From positions 124,001 through 188,000 of the forward strand of contig CAVPVQ010000008.1 in assembly GCA_963709185.1 (NCBI GenBank): a stretch of DNA of 64,000 nucleotides, written 5' to 3'. The DNA comes from Roseiarcus sp963709185 (lineage in GTDB: Bacteria > Pseudomonadota > Alphaproteobacteria > Rhizobiales > Beijerinckiaceae). Positions 35,646 to 45,784 of this stretch are shown in pieces; position 1 is the stretch's first letter, and every line of letters begins with the position of its first letter. Below the pieces are notes generated by a model, which was not told the origin of the DNA, searched no databases, and was given only the letters and a program-made list of their open reading frames with translations. A program made the position numbers and the translations under genes.

Positions 35646-35801
35646 GTTTCACGTTCGCGCCGGAAAGCGGCGCGGCCGGCGGCGGCCCAGTCATGCAATG
35701 TCGGCGCCGCGCCGCCGGCGCGGGAATCGCCATTCGCGCTCACCTGAGCACGCAATCATGACGATAGGAACTTAATTTCGCCGGCCTCGCCGGACATGCG
35801 A

Positions 35802-35834
35802 AGGCCCCGCCGTCCTTATCGAACGGCGGGGCCT
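35802..35834 (-). terminator. Strong GC hairpin after the glycine-zipper gene
   Basis: AGGCCCCGCCGT and ACGGCGGGGCCT form a 12-base perfect stem around a 9-base loop, 33 bases after the stop of the gene at 35867-36115. A U tract is lacking, so it may end transcripts inefficiently. Confidence 0.55.
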
Positions 35835-35866
35835 GAGGGAAGCGTCCAGGGGTCGGACGGCGAGGC

Positions 35867-36115
35867 TTACTGGGCGGTGTGGTAGTAGGGATGATGGTAG
35901 GCGTAGCGGCGATAGTAGCGATGGTTGGTCATGGCGTTGCCGACCACCGCGCCGCCGACGCCGCCGACCACCAGGCCGACCGGGCCGCCGACGATCGCGC
36001 CGCCGATGCCGCCGGCCACCGCGCCGCCGACCGTGCCGTTTTCATCCGCCATGGCGGCCGCGGGAAACGCCAGCGCCGCCAGCAGGGCGGCCGCGGTCAA
36101 GGTTCGAACGAGCAT
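35867..36115 (-). CDS. Glycine-zipper envelope protein (82 aa)
   Basis: Signal peptide MLVRTLTAAALLAALAFPAA ends near AMA. The mature part is a glycine-zipper segment (GTVGGAVAGGIGGAIVGGPV followed by GLVVGGVGGAVVGNAM), then a Tyr/His tail (RYYRRYAYHHPYYHTAQ). Such proteins sit in the outer membrane or periplasm and are often stress-related. The ATG at 36115 follows AGGAGAC; the longer upstream reading is not needed. Confidence 0.75.
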   Translation of the reverse strand: MLVRTLTAAALLAALAFPAAAMADENGTVGGAVAGGIGGAIVGGPVGLVVGGVGGAVVGNAMTNHRYYRRYAYHHPYYHTAQ

Positions 36116-36342
36116 TGTTAGTCTCCTGATTTCTGTGCGCAGGGACGGGTGGTCTCCTGCTCCGTGCAGAGTGAACGCGGCGGACCGCCCGATCGTTCCG
36201 TCGGCCGATCGGCGCACGGCGCACGGAACCGATCGTCCCGTCCGACGTTAACCACGTGGGCTGCCTGGCGACGCCATCGTTTCGCTTTGACGAGCGGTCG
36301 GCAATTCAAGGCGTTGTCGCCGCGCCTATGGAGAACGGGTCG

Positions 36343-36531
36343 ATGCGCGCACTCATTGCTGTGATCGTAATTTTGTATCTGGTCGGCGTCGGCGTCGCGC
36401 TGTCGCCGACCATCCAGACCAAGTGGGCCACCGCCTCGGCTTCGGAGCTCGCCGCCAGCGTCGCGCAGGAACTGCCCAACGCCGTCGCCTGGCCGGCGCG
36501 CGCCTATCACAGCATCACCGCGCGGGGGTAG
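36343..36531 (+). CDS. Small membrane-anchored protein (62 aa)
   Basis: Begins MRALIAVIVILYLVGVGVAL, a single membrane helix or uncleaved signal, followed by SPTIQTKWATASASELAASV and AQELPNAVAWPARAYHSITA. GGAGAACGGG precedes the ATG at 36343. Similar short proteins with a WPxRAYHxI ending occur in Rhizobiales; no function is known to me. It converges with the aroE-like gene. Confidence 0.6.
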   Translation: MRALIAVIVILYLVGVGVALSPTIQTKWATASASELAASVAQELPNAVAWPARAYHSITARG

Positions 36532-36547
36532 CGGCGTCGGGGCGCGC

Positions 36548-37444
36548 TCATGCCCCGAACAATTCTTCCAGCTTGCGCCGCATCGCCGCCGGCTCGACGT
36601 CGATCCCGGTCCAGTGCCTGATCGAGATCACCCCCTGGTTGACCAGCATGCCGAGGCCGTCGAGGGTCCGGCAGCCGCGCGCCTCGGCGTCGCGGATCAG
36701 CAGGGTGCGCGGCGGATTGGGGATCACGTCGGCGACGATCATCGCCGGGCTGAGGCTCGCCATGTCGAGCGCGAGCCGGCCTTCGACGTCCGGGAACAGC
36801 CCGATCGAGGTGGCGTTGACGACGATGTCGGCGTCCCCGGGCACGCGATAGACGCCGTCCCACGCGGCATAGTCGGCGCGCGCCGGGGTTTTCTCGTTGA
36901 TCAGCGCCACGAGTTCGCGCCCGCGACCGGCGCCGCGATTGACCACGGTGATCGCGGTTGCGCCGGCGAGCGCCGATTCCACGGCGATCGCCCGCGCCGC
37001 GCCGCCGGCGCCGAACAGCACCAGCCTCTTGCCCCTGGGATCGACCAGCGTGCGCAGCGACTCGACGAATCCCTTGCCGTCGGTGTTCTCGCCGATCAGC
37101 CGATCGCCGCGCCTGACCACGCAATTGACCGCGCCGATCGTCGCCGCCGATTCTCCGAGCTGGTCGATATGGGCGATCACCGCGACCTTGTGCGGAATCG
37201 AGCAGTTGAAACCGAGCCAGCCCATCGCCTTGGCGCCGCGCACCGCGTCGCCGAGGTCGGCCGGCGCGACCTCGCAATTGATGTAGCGCGCGTCGATCCC
37301 GTGGTGCGCGAACGCCGCCTCGATCATCGCCACGGTGGGATTTTCGGCGGATGGCGTCGCGAACGAGCCGACCAGCTTGCTGAGGAAATTGTGGGCTTGC
37401 GGCATCGGCTCCTCCGGTTGCGGCGGCGGCAGGGCGTCCGCCAT
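36548..37444 (-). CDS. aroE: Shikimate dehydrogenase family protein
   Basis: A 298-residue NADP-dependent dehydrogenase of the AroE/YdiB family. The catalytic lysine is in GFNCSIPHK, the aspartate in IGENTDGKGF, the Rossmann motif is LVLFGAGGAARAIAVE, followed by VVNRGAGRGREL and VVNATSIGLFP. The usual SxS substrate motif near the N-terminus (SLSP) is replaced by ATPSAENPT, so the substrate may be a shikimate or quinate relative rather than shikimate itself. It stands divergent from the Liv transporter. A second in-frame ATG lies 13 codons in. Confidence 0.85.
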   Translation of the reverse strand: MADALPPPQPEEPMPQAHNFLSKLVGSFATPSAENPTVAMIEAAFAHHGIDARYINCEVAPADLGDAVRGAKAMGWLGFNCSIPHKVAVIAHIDQLGESAATIGAVNCVVRRGDRLIGENTDGKGFVESLRTLVDPRGKRLVLFGAGGAARAIAVESALAGATAITVVNRGAGRGRELVALINEKTPARADYAAWDGVYRVPGDADIVVNATSIGLFPDVEGRLALDMASLSPAMIVADVIPNPPRTLLIRDAEARGCRTLDGLGMLVNQGVISIRHWTGIDVEPAAMRRKLEELFGA

Positions 37445-37724
37445 GTCTTATGCGACGAATTGATAACCCGTGCGCGGCGAGCCGGCGAATCGGCGTCGAG
37501 GCGATGGCCCAGGGGGGCGGCGACAGCCTGGCCGCCCCATATTCCTTAGGATTCTCCCCGCGCGCCGGTCCTCCCGGTCGCGCGACCAAGGCGTCCGCGC
37601 GCTCCCTGGTCTTCTTCGCGCCGCGCCGCTTATGCTCTTGTTGGTCAGGCGATTACCGGGCATCATGCCCCGCCGGCGGCAAGATCGGCCAAGATCGGCG
37701 AGGAACGACCAGGAGGAGACGGCC
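37445..37724. other. Divergent intergenic region, aroE to the Liv leader ORF
   Basis: About 280 bases between the aroE-like start and the short ORF before livG. Apart from the ribosome site AGGAGGAGAC at its right end I see no convincing promoter, repeat or RNA element. Confidence 0.4.
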
Positions 37725-37792
37725 ATGCGGCTCGCGCGCCGTCGCGGACGACGCATATCCGATCGCCCCGAAATCCCGATTGTCCTTGCGGC

Positions 37793-37796
<4 letters not shown>
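37725..37796 (+). CDS. 23-codon ORF coupled to livG
   Basis: MRLARRRGRRISDRPEIPIV ending LAA, preceded by a strong ribosome site AGGAGGAGAC. Its TGA overlaps the livG ATG (ATGA), so livG translation would be coupled to it. Six arginines lie in the first ten residues and I-P-I-V-L near the end. It may serve as a leader or a translational coupler; no family is known. Confidence 0.45.
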
Positions 37797-39288
<1,492 letters not shown>

Positions 39289-39300
39289 TCGGGAGAGAGG

Positions 39301-40173
39301 ATGAACGCGTTTCTGCATCAGATCTTCTCCGGCCTGGCGATGGGCGGCGTCTACGCGATTCTCGCGTTGGCGCTGGTGATGATCTACCAGGCGACCCACC
39401 TGGTGAATTTCGCGCAAGGCCAGATGGCGATGTTCTCGACCTATATCGCCTGGGCGATGATCGACGCGGGCGCGCCCTATTGGCTTGCGTTCGCGCTGAC
39501 CGTCGTCGTGTCGTTCATCGGCGGCGTGGCGATCGAGCGCATCGTGCTGCGCCCGTTCGCCAATGCGCCGGTGCTGACCACGGTGATCGTGTTCATCGGG
39601 CTGCTGCTGATCTTCGGCAGCGTCGCCGGCTGGCTGTTCAGCTACACGATCAAATCGTTCGACAGCCCGTTCCCCGACCGGCCGTGGTTCGGCAACGTGT
39701 TCATGTCCTCGCATGAATCGGGCTCCGTCCTCGTGACGCTGGGCGTGCTGGCGCTGGTCTACGCGTTCTTCCGCTTCACGCCGCTCGGCCTGGCGATGCG
39801 CGCCGCCGCGCAGAACCCGACATCGAGCCGACTGGTCGGCATCAGGGTCGGCTGGATGCTGGCGATCGGCTGGGGCCTGGCGGCGGCGATCGGCGCGGTG
39901 GCGGGAATGATGGCGGCGCCGATCGTCTATCTCGACCCCAACATGATGCTCGGAATCCTGCTCTACGCCTTCGCCGGGGCGATCCTCGGCGGCATCGACA
40001 ATCCGTGGGGCGCGGCGCTCGGCGGATTCATGGTCGGGGTGCTCGAAAACATCGCCGGCGCCTATCTCGTCGGCCCCGAGATCAAGCTGTCGGTCGCGCT
40101 CGTCATCATCATCGGCGTCCTGGTGATGAGGCCGTCCGGCCTGTTCGGGCGCGAAATTGTGACGCGGGTTTGA
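39301..40173 (+). CDS. livH: Branched-chain amino acid type ABC transporter permease LivH
   Basis: A 290-residue inner-membrane permease with about eight helices: QIFSGLAMGGVYAILALALV, then HLVNFAQGQMAMFSTYIAWA and FTPLGLAMRAAAQNPTSSRL followed by VGIRVGWML, the last holding the ATPase-contact loop. Starts 12 bases after livF with GGGAGAGAGG before its ATG. It belongs with livM downstream. Confidence 0.94.
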   Translation: MNAFLHQIFSGLAMGGVYAILALALVMIYQATHLVNFAQGQMAMFSTYIAWAMIDAGAPYWLAFALTVVVSFIGGVAIERIVLRPFANAPVLTTVIVFIGLLLIFGSVAGWLFSYTIKSFDSPFPDRPWFGNVFMSSHESGSVLVTLGVLALVYAFFRFTPLGLAMRAAAQNPTSSRLVGIRVGWMLAIGWGLAAAIGAVAGMMAAPIVYLDPNMMLGILLYAFAGAILGGIDNPWGAALGGFMVGVLENIAGAYLVGPEIKLSVALVIIIGVLVMRPSGLFGREIVTRV

Positions 40174-40177
40174 AGCC

Positions 40178-41230
40178 ATGACGATCGCCGGCGACGACCC
40201 TTCCGTTGTGATGCCCGCCCGGCCGGCGGTCGGCGCGCGCGGACGGGCCGGCCGGCGCGTGGCCCTCGCATTGTTTGGCGTCGTCCTGCTGGCGCTGCCG
40301 TTCCTCGCCAGCGGCTATCACCTGTTTCAGTTTTCGCAGGTGCTGATCTATGCGATCGCGCTGCTCGGCCTGAACGTGCTGACCGGGTTCAACGGCCAGA
40401 TTTCGCTCGGCCACGGCGCCTTCTTCGCGCTGGGCGCCTATGTCGCCGCGATTCTGCAGACGCATTTCGGCGCGCCGTACTGGGCGACCATCCCGCCCGC
40501 CGGCGCCCTGTGTTTTGGCGCCGGCTTCCTGTTCGGCCTGCCGGCCCTGCGGCTCGGCGGGCTCTATCTGGCGCTCGCCACGTTCGCCCTGGCGGTGGCG
40601 ACGCCGCAATTGCTCGATTTCAAGGCGTTCGACGCCTGGACCGGCGGCGTGCAGGGCCTGCAGCTCGGCAAGCCGCACGCGCCGTTCGGCCTGCCTTTGA
40701 CGTCCGACCAATGGCTCTATTTCCTGTGCCTCGCCTGCGCCGCGCCGCTGTTCTGGGCGGCCGCCAATCTGCTGCGCGGACGGGTCGGGCGGGCGATCGT
40801 GGCGATCCGCGACCATCCGATCGCCGCCGAGGCGATGGGCGTCAACACCTCGTTCTACAAGGCGATGTGCTTTGGCGTCAGCGCGCTCTACGCGGGGGTG
40901 GCCGGCGCGCTGGGCGCGATCGTCGTCGGCTTCGTATCGCCAGACAGCTTCGGGGTTTTTCTCTCACTGTCGTTTCTGGTCGGTGTGGTGGTCGGCGGCC
41001 TCGCGTCGATCGGCGGCGTGGTGTTCGGCGCGCTGTTCATCGAGTTCGTCCCCAACTACGCCGACCGGCTTTCCGATCTGTTCGGCGAGAGCGCCAAGGC
41101 GCTGCCGGGAGCGGTCTACGGCGTTTTGCTGATCGCCCTGATGGCGGCGATGCCGAGCGGGGTCGCCGGCGCGCTGAGGTCGCTAACGCCGTTGATTTTG
41201 CGTCTTTTCTCGCGCGTCGGGCGCGCCTAG
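40178..41230 (+). CDS. livM: Branched-chain amino acid type ABC transporter permease LivM
   Basis: Second permease, 350 residues: LIYAIALLGLNVLTGFNGQI, SLGHGAFFALGAYVAAI, GRAIVAIRDHPIAAEAMGVN and SIGGVVFGALFIEFVPNYAD. These are the LivM signature loops. The N-terminal 25 residues (Arg/Gly/Ala-rich) are cytoplasmic and variable. It follows livH after 4 bases. The tandem binding-protein genes follow after 92 bases, probably in the same transcript. Confidence 0.94.
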   Translation: MTIAGDDPSVVMPARPAVGARGRAGRRVALALFGVVLLALPFLASGYHLFQFSQVLIYAIALLGLNVLTGFNGQISLGHGAFFALGAYVAAILQTHFGAPYWATIPPAGALCFGAGFLFGLPALRLGGLYLALATFALAVATPQLLDFKAFDAWTGGVQGLQLGKPHAPFGLPLTSDQWLYFLCLACAAPLFWAAANLLRGRVGRAIVAIRDHPIAAEAMGVNTSFYKAMCFGVSALYAGVAGALGAIVVGFVSPDSFGVFLSLSFLVGVVVGGLASIGGVVFGALFIEFVPNYADRLSDLFGESAKALPGAVYGVLLIALMAAMPSGVAGALRSLTPLILRLFSRVGRA

Positions 41231-41322
41231 ACTAAAATGAGAACAACTGGCGTCAAAGCCGGGACGAAAAACCTATCCAGGAGGCGACCGGCGCAAGCGC
41301 GTCACACAAGGAGTGAGCAATC

Positions 41323-42534
41323 ATGATTTCGCGTCGCATTTTGCTGCAGGCGGGCGCCGCTTCGGCCGCCGCCCTCGCCTCTGGTTCGCGGCTTGCCCTC
41401 GCCGCCAACGCGCCCGGCGTCACCGATGCCGAAATCAAGATCGGCCAGACCATGGCCTACAGCGGACCCGCTTCCGCTTACGGCTCGATTGGTCGATCCC
41501 AGGCCGCATATTTCAAGATGGTCAACGACGCGGGCGGCGTGAATGGGCGCATGATCAATCTCATCAGCCTCGACGATGGCTACAGCCCACCCAGAACCGT
41601 CGAGCAGACCCGCCGGCTGATCGAGCAGGACCAGGTCGCGTTCATCTTCGATGGCCTGGGAACCCCATCCAGCAGCGCGGTCAGAGACTATCTCAACGAG
41701 AACAAGGTGCCGCAACTGTTCGTCGCCTCGGGCGCCAGCAAATTTGGCGATCGCCAGCATTTTCCCTGGACTATCGGCTGGCAGCCAAACTACTTCACCG
41801 AGGCCAGCGTCTTCGCCAGGCACATCCTGGCGACCAAGCCCGACGCGGCCATCGGCGTGCTCTATCAGAACGACGATTTGGGCAAGGACTATCTGAACGG
41901 ATTGAAAGACGGCCTCGGCGCCAAGAACGCTGCGATGGTCGTCAAGGAAGTCTCCTACGAGGTTTCCGAACCGACGATCAATTCGCAGATCATCACCTTG
42001 CAGGATTCGGGCGCCAATACGTTCGTCAACATAACGACGCCGAAATTCGCGGCGCAGGCGATCCGCAAATCGTACGACCTCGGCTGGAAGCCGACGCAAT
42101 ACCTGACCCATGTGTCCGGTTCGGTCGGCGCGGTGATGAAGCCGGCGGGGCTCGAGAAGAGCGTCGGCGTACTGACCGCCTTCTTCGAAAAGGAGCCGAC
42201 CGATCCCCGGTGGAAGGACGACGCCGGCATGCGGCAGTGGTTCGCCTTCATGAAGAAATACATGCCGGAGGCTGACGTCAGCGATGTCTTCATGGTGTTC
42301 GGCTGCGACGTCGCCGCGACGCTGGTCCAGGTTCTCAAACAATGCGGCGCCGATCTGTCACGCGAGCGGATCATGAAGGAGGCGGCCAACATCAAGGACT
42401 TCGAAGCGCCGACGTTGCTGCCCGGGATAAAGGTCAACACGTCGCCGGACAATTTCTATCCGGTCCGGCAGATGCAGCTCGCGCGTTTCAGCGGCCGGAC
42501 GTGGGAGCTGTTGGGCGATGTTATAAGCGGGTGA
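41323..42534 (+). CDS. ABC transporter substrate-binding protein (Liv type), copy 1
   Basis: A 403-residue periplasmic type-1 binding protein. The twin-arginine signal MISRRILLQAGAASAAALAS suggests Tat export after folding. The mature part starts ANAPGVTDAEIKIGQTMAYS with the Peripla_BP_6 core GPASAYGSIGRSQAAYFKMV, LISLDDGYSPPRTVEQTRRL, NKVPQLFVASGASKFGDRQH and GVLYQNDDLGKDYLNGLKDG. Ligand unknown; relatives bind branched amino acids, amides or aromatic acids. A close copy follows at 42625-43836. Confidence 0.92.
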   Translation: MISRRILLQAGAASAAALASGSRLALAANAPGVTDAEIKIGQTMAYSGPASAYGSIGRSQAAYFKMVNDAGGVNGRMINLISLDDGYSPPRTVEQTRRLIEQDQVAFIFDGLGTPSSSAVRDYLNENKVPQLFVASGASKFGDRQHFPWTIGWQPNYFTEASVFARHILATKPDAAIGVLYQNDDLGKDYLNGLKDGLGAKNAAMVVKEVSYEVSEPTINSQIITLQDSGANTFVNITTPKFAAQAIRKSYDLGWKPTQYLTHVSGSVGAVMKPAGLEKSVGVLTAFFEKEPTDPRWKDDAGMRQWFAFMKKYMPEADVSDVFMVFGCDVAATLVQVLKQCGADLSRERIMKEAANIKDFEAPTLLPGIKVNTSPDNFYPVRQMQLARFSGRTWELLGDVISG

Positions 42535-42624
42535 CGCCAGGCGGCGATCGAGGGCGCCGCGGCCACAACGAAAGACTTATCAAGAAAACAACCGGCGCAG
42601 GAGCGCCGCAACAGGAGGAAGACC

Positions 42625-43836
42625 ATGATTTCGCGTCGCAGTTTCTTGCAGGCTGGCGCCGTTTCGGCCGCCGCCCTGACCCTCGGATCACGGTCCGCCA
42701 GAGCCGCCAATGCGCCGGGGATCACCGACGCCGAGATCAAGATCGGCCAGACCATGCCGTACAGCGGGCCGGCGTCCGCCTACGGGGTGATCGGCAGGAC
42801 CGATGTCGCCTATTTCAAGATGATCAACGAAATGGGCGGGATCAACGGGCGCAAACTGAACCTGATCAGCCTCGACGACGGCTACAGCCCGCCCAAGACT
42901 GTGGAGCAGACGCGCCGGCTCGTCGAGCAGGACCAAGTGGCGTTCATCTTCAACAGCCTCGGCACGCCCTGCAACTACGCGATCCGGCCCTATCTCACCG
43001 AAAACAAGGTTCCGCAACTGTTCGTCGCGACTGGCGCGGCGATGTGGAACGACCCCACGCACTTCCCCTGGACGATCGGATGGCAGCCCAACTACCAGAC
43101 CGAGGCGAGCATCTATGGCAAGCAGATTCTGGCGAACAAGCCGGACGCCAAGATCGGCGTGCTCTACCAGAACGACGCCTTCGGCAAGGACTATCTCATC
43201 GGACTGAAAGCCGGTCTCGGCGCCGAGCACGCCGCGATGGTGATCAAGGAGGTTTCCTACGAGGTCTCCGAGCCGACGATCAATTCACAGATCGTCACGC
43301 TGCAGGATTCGGGCGCCGATGTGCTGCTGATCGCGGCGACGCCGAAATTCGCCGCACAGGCGATCCGCAAGTCTTATGACATCGGGTGGAAGGCGACGCG
43401 CTACCTGACCAACGTCTCGCCATCGGTCGCCACCGTGCTGAAGCCGGCGGGGCTGGAGAAATCCAAGGGCCTCATCACCGCTTACTATGGCAAGGACCCC
43501 ACCGATTCGCGCTGGAAGGACGACGCCGGCTACAAGCAATGGGCCGCATTCGTCGGCAAATACCTGTCGCCGAACGATCTGATCGACGCCAACGCCGTCT
43601 ATGGATTTGGCGTTGCGCCGACGATGGTGCAGGTGCTCAAGCAGTGCGGCGACGACCTGTCGCGCGAGAACATCATGAAGCAGGCGGCGAACATCAAGGA
43701 TCTCGAACTCCCGATGTTGCTGCCGGGCATGAAAATAAACACCTCGCCGACCGATTTCGCGCCGATCCGCCAGATGCAGCTCGCGCAGTTCGACGGCGAA
43801 AGCTGGAAGCTGTTCGGCGAGCTGCTGCAGGGATGA
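42625..43836 (+). CDS. ABC transporter substrate-binding protein (Liv type), copy 2
   Basis: Also 403 residues with a Tat signal (MISRRSFLQAGAVSAAALTL). It is collinear with copy 1 without gaps and identical over long blocks (NSQI.TLQDSGA, TPKFAAQAIRKSYD). Differences fall in ligand-facing loops: SLGTPCNYAIRPYLTENKVP against GLGTPSSSAVRDYLNENKVP, and TGAAMWNDPTHFPW against SGASKFGDRQHFPW. It may recognise a different ligand through the same LivHMGF complex. AGGAGGAAG lies before the ATG. Confidence 0.92.
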   Translation: MISRRSFLQAGAVSAAALTLGSRSARAANAPGITDAEIKIGQTMPYSGPASAYGVIGRTDVAYFKMINEMGGINGRKLNLISLDDGYSPPKTVEQTRRLVEQDQVAFIFNSLGTPCNYAIRPYLTENKVPQLFVATGAAMWNDPTHFPWTIGWQPNYQTEASIYGKQILANKPDAKIGVLYQNDAFGKDYLIGLKAGLGAEHAAMVIKEVSYEVSEPTINSQIVTLQDSGADVLLIAATPKFAAQAIRKSYDIGWKATRYLTNVSPSVATVLKPAGLEKSKGLITAYYGKDPTDSRWKDDAGYKQWAAFVGKYLSPNDLIDANAVYGFGVAPTMVQVLKQCGDDLSRENIMKQAANIKDLELPMLLPGMKINTSPTDFAPIRQMQLAQFDGESWKLFGELLQG

Positions 43837-44042
43837 GCGGCGGAGGCGGGCGGGCGTCCACCGCCGCCCGCCTCTCCAGTCCGAATTTCTCGCGCTCCAG
43901 AGCCAGCTGCGCATCAATCGCAACTGGCCGAGCGTCAGGCCGTTGCATAAACCTCTCCGCCGCGACCTCCGCGACGATCGGTCAGCGCTTGAACGACACG
44001 ACGCGGGCGTGGCGTGGGCGGTCGCGGCTCGAGGAGGTGGTT

Positions 44043-44567
44043 ATGTGGCCAGCCGACGCGCTCAAGGGATGGCACGATTTCTACCTGCTGGTCGGAACAG
44101 CGGGCGCGACATTGCTCGCCCTGCTGTTCGTCGCGGTCTCGCTCGGCGCCGGCATCCTGACCGAAGAGCGTCAGGGAGCCACGCGCACGTTCATGAGCCC
44201 GGTGGTGATCCATTTCACGAGCGTGTTCTTCCTGTCCGCCGTGGCGCTATTCCCATCGCATCAAGCTGATTTCTTCGCCGCGATCATTGGCGCCACCGCT
44301 CTGATCGGGGCAACCGTCTCGACCTACATCACGGTTCAGGTCGTGCGCACCGATATGACGAATTATCTCGAGGACTATTTCGCCTATGGCATCCTGCCGG
44401 GCCTCGGCTATCTCGCGCTGCTCGCCGCCGCCTTGTCGATCTATCTGGAAAAGGGTTTCGGGCTCGATGCGCTGGCCGGCGCTCTCCTGCTGCTGGCGAT
44501 CGTCAATATCCGCAACGCCTGGGACCTCACGCTGAGCATGATCCGCCGGCGACGCGGACCCGGCTAA
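44043..44567 (+). CDS. Multi-span membrane protein, unknown function
   Basis: A 174-residue protein starting MWPADALKGWHDFYLLVGTA with four to five membrane helices: LLVGTAGATLLALLFVAVSL, PVVIHFTSVFFLSAVALFPS, AAIIGATALIGATVSTYITV, YGILPGLGYLALLAAALSIY and LLLLAIVNIRNAWDLTLSMI. GAGGAGGTGG precedes the ATG at 44043; the upstream open frame is not coding. I recall similar hypothetical proteins in alphaproteobacteria. It converges with the thiolase gene. Confidence 0.7.
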   Translation: MWPADALKGWHDFYLLVGTAGATLLALLFVAVSLGAGILTEERQGATRTFMSPVVIHFTSVFFLSAVALFPSHQADFFAAIIGATALIGATVSTYITVQVVRTDMTNYLEDYFAYGILPGLGYLALLAAALSIYLEKGFGLDALAGALLLLAIVNIRNAWDLTLSMIRRRRGPG

Positions 44568-44581
44568 CCGCCCGCTATGGG

Positions 44582-45784
44582 TCAGGCCACCTCGAACAAC
44601 CCGGCGGCGCCCATGCCGCCGCCGACGCACATGGTCACCACGACGTAGCGCACGCCGCGCCGCCTGCCCTCGATCAGCGCATGGCCGGTCAGGCGCGCGC
44701 CGCTCATCCCATAGGGATGGCCGATCGAGATCGCGCCGCCGTCGACGTTCAGCCGCTCGTCGGGAATGCCCAGCCGATCGCGGCAATAGAGCACCTGCAC
44801 GGCGAACGCCTCGTTCAACTCCCACAGGCCGATGTCGCCGACTTTGAGGCCATGCGCGGCGAGCAGCTTCGGCACGGCGAACACCGGACCGATCCCCATC
44901 TCATCGGGATCGCAGCCGGCGACCGCGATGCCGCGATAGATTCCGAGCGGCGACAGGCCCCGCCGCTCCACCTGTTTCGCCTCCATCAGCACTGAGGCCG
45001 AGGCGCCGTCGGACAATTGCGAGGCGTTGCCGGCGGTGATGAATTCGCCCGCCTCGATGCTCTGGCCGCCGCTGAACACGGGTTTGAGCGCCCGCAAGCC
45101 GGCAAGCGTGGTGTCGGCGCGGTTGCCCTCGTCGCGGGCCAGCGTCACTGGCTTGTCGCTGATCGAGCCGGTCGCCTTGTCCTGGACTTTCATGACGCTC
45201 GGCAGCGGGACGATCTCGGCGTCGAACCGTCCCGCGGCTTGCGCGGCGGCGGTGCGCTGCTGCGATTGCAGCGCATATTCGTCCTGGCGCTCGCGCGAAA
45301 TTTCGTAACGCCGCGCGACGATCTCCGCGGTCTCCAGCATGGTCATGTAGACGTCGTTGCGATGCGCGACGAGCCAGGGGTCCTGCGTGCGGTAGCGGTT
45401 GGCGTGCTCGTTCTGCACCAGCGAGATCGATTCGAGGCCGCCGCCGACCGTCGTCGTCATGCCGTCGCAGAGGATCTGTTTGGCGGCGATGGCGATCGCC
45501 ATCAGGCCCGAGGCGCATTGCCGGTCGACCGACATGCCGGCCACCGAGGTTGGCAGGCCGGCGCGCAGCGCCGCCTGACGCGCCACGTTCATGTAGGTCG
45601 AGCCCTGCTGCATCGCCGCGCCGATCACCACGTCGTCGATCTCGGCGGGATCGACGCCGGCGCGCTTGACCGCCTCGGCGATCGCATGGCCGCCCAGCGT
45701 CTGCGCCTGGGTGTCGTTGAACGCGCCGCGATAGGCGCGCCCGATCGGCGTGCGCGCGCTCGAGACGATGACGGCTTCGCGCAT
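44582..45784 (-). CDS. Acetyl-CoA acyltransferase (thiolase)
   Basis: A 400-residue thiolase-superfamily enzyme. The nucleophilic Cys lies in SVDRQCASGLMAIAIAAKQI, the His in ISIGHPYGMSGARLTGH, and the second Cys in VVTMCVGGGMGAAGLFEVA; NEAFAVQ is also present. Such enzymes cleave 3-ketoacyl-CoA or condense acetyl-CoA. Its ATG overlaps the stop of the SDR gene (TGATG). With the SDR and MaoC genes it forms a fatty-acid or aromatic-acid beta-oxidation set rather than PHB synthesis, since no phaB/phaC is near. Confidence 0.93.
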   Translation of the reverse strand: MREAVIVSSARTPIGRAYRGAFNDTQAQTLGGHAIAEAVKRAGVDPAEIDDVVIGAAMQQGSTYMNVARQAALRAGLPTSVAGMSVDRQCASGLMAIAIAAKQILCDGMTTTVGGGLESISLVQNEHANRYRTQDPWLVAHRNDVYMTMLETAEIVARRYEISRERQDEYALQSQQRTAAAQAAGRFDAEIVPLPSVMKVQDKATGSISDKPVTLARDEGNRADTTLAGLRALKPVFSGGQSIEAGEFITAGNASQLSDGASASVLMEAKQVERRGLSPLGIYRGIAVAGCDPDEMGIGPVFAVPKLLAAHGLKVGDIGLWELNEAFAVQVLYCRDRLGIPDERLNVDGGAISIGHPYGMSGARLTGHALIEGRRRGVRYVVVTMCVGGGMGAAGLFEVA

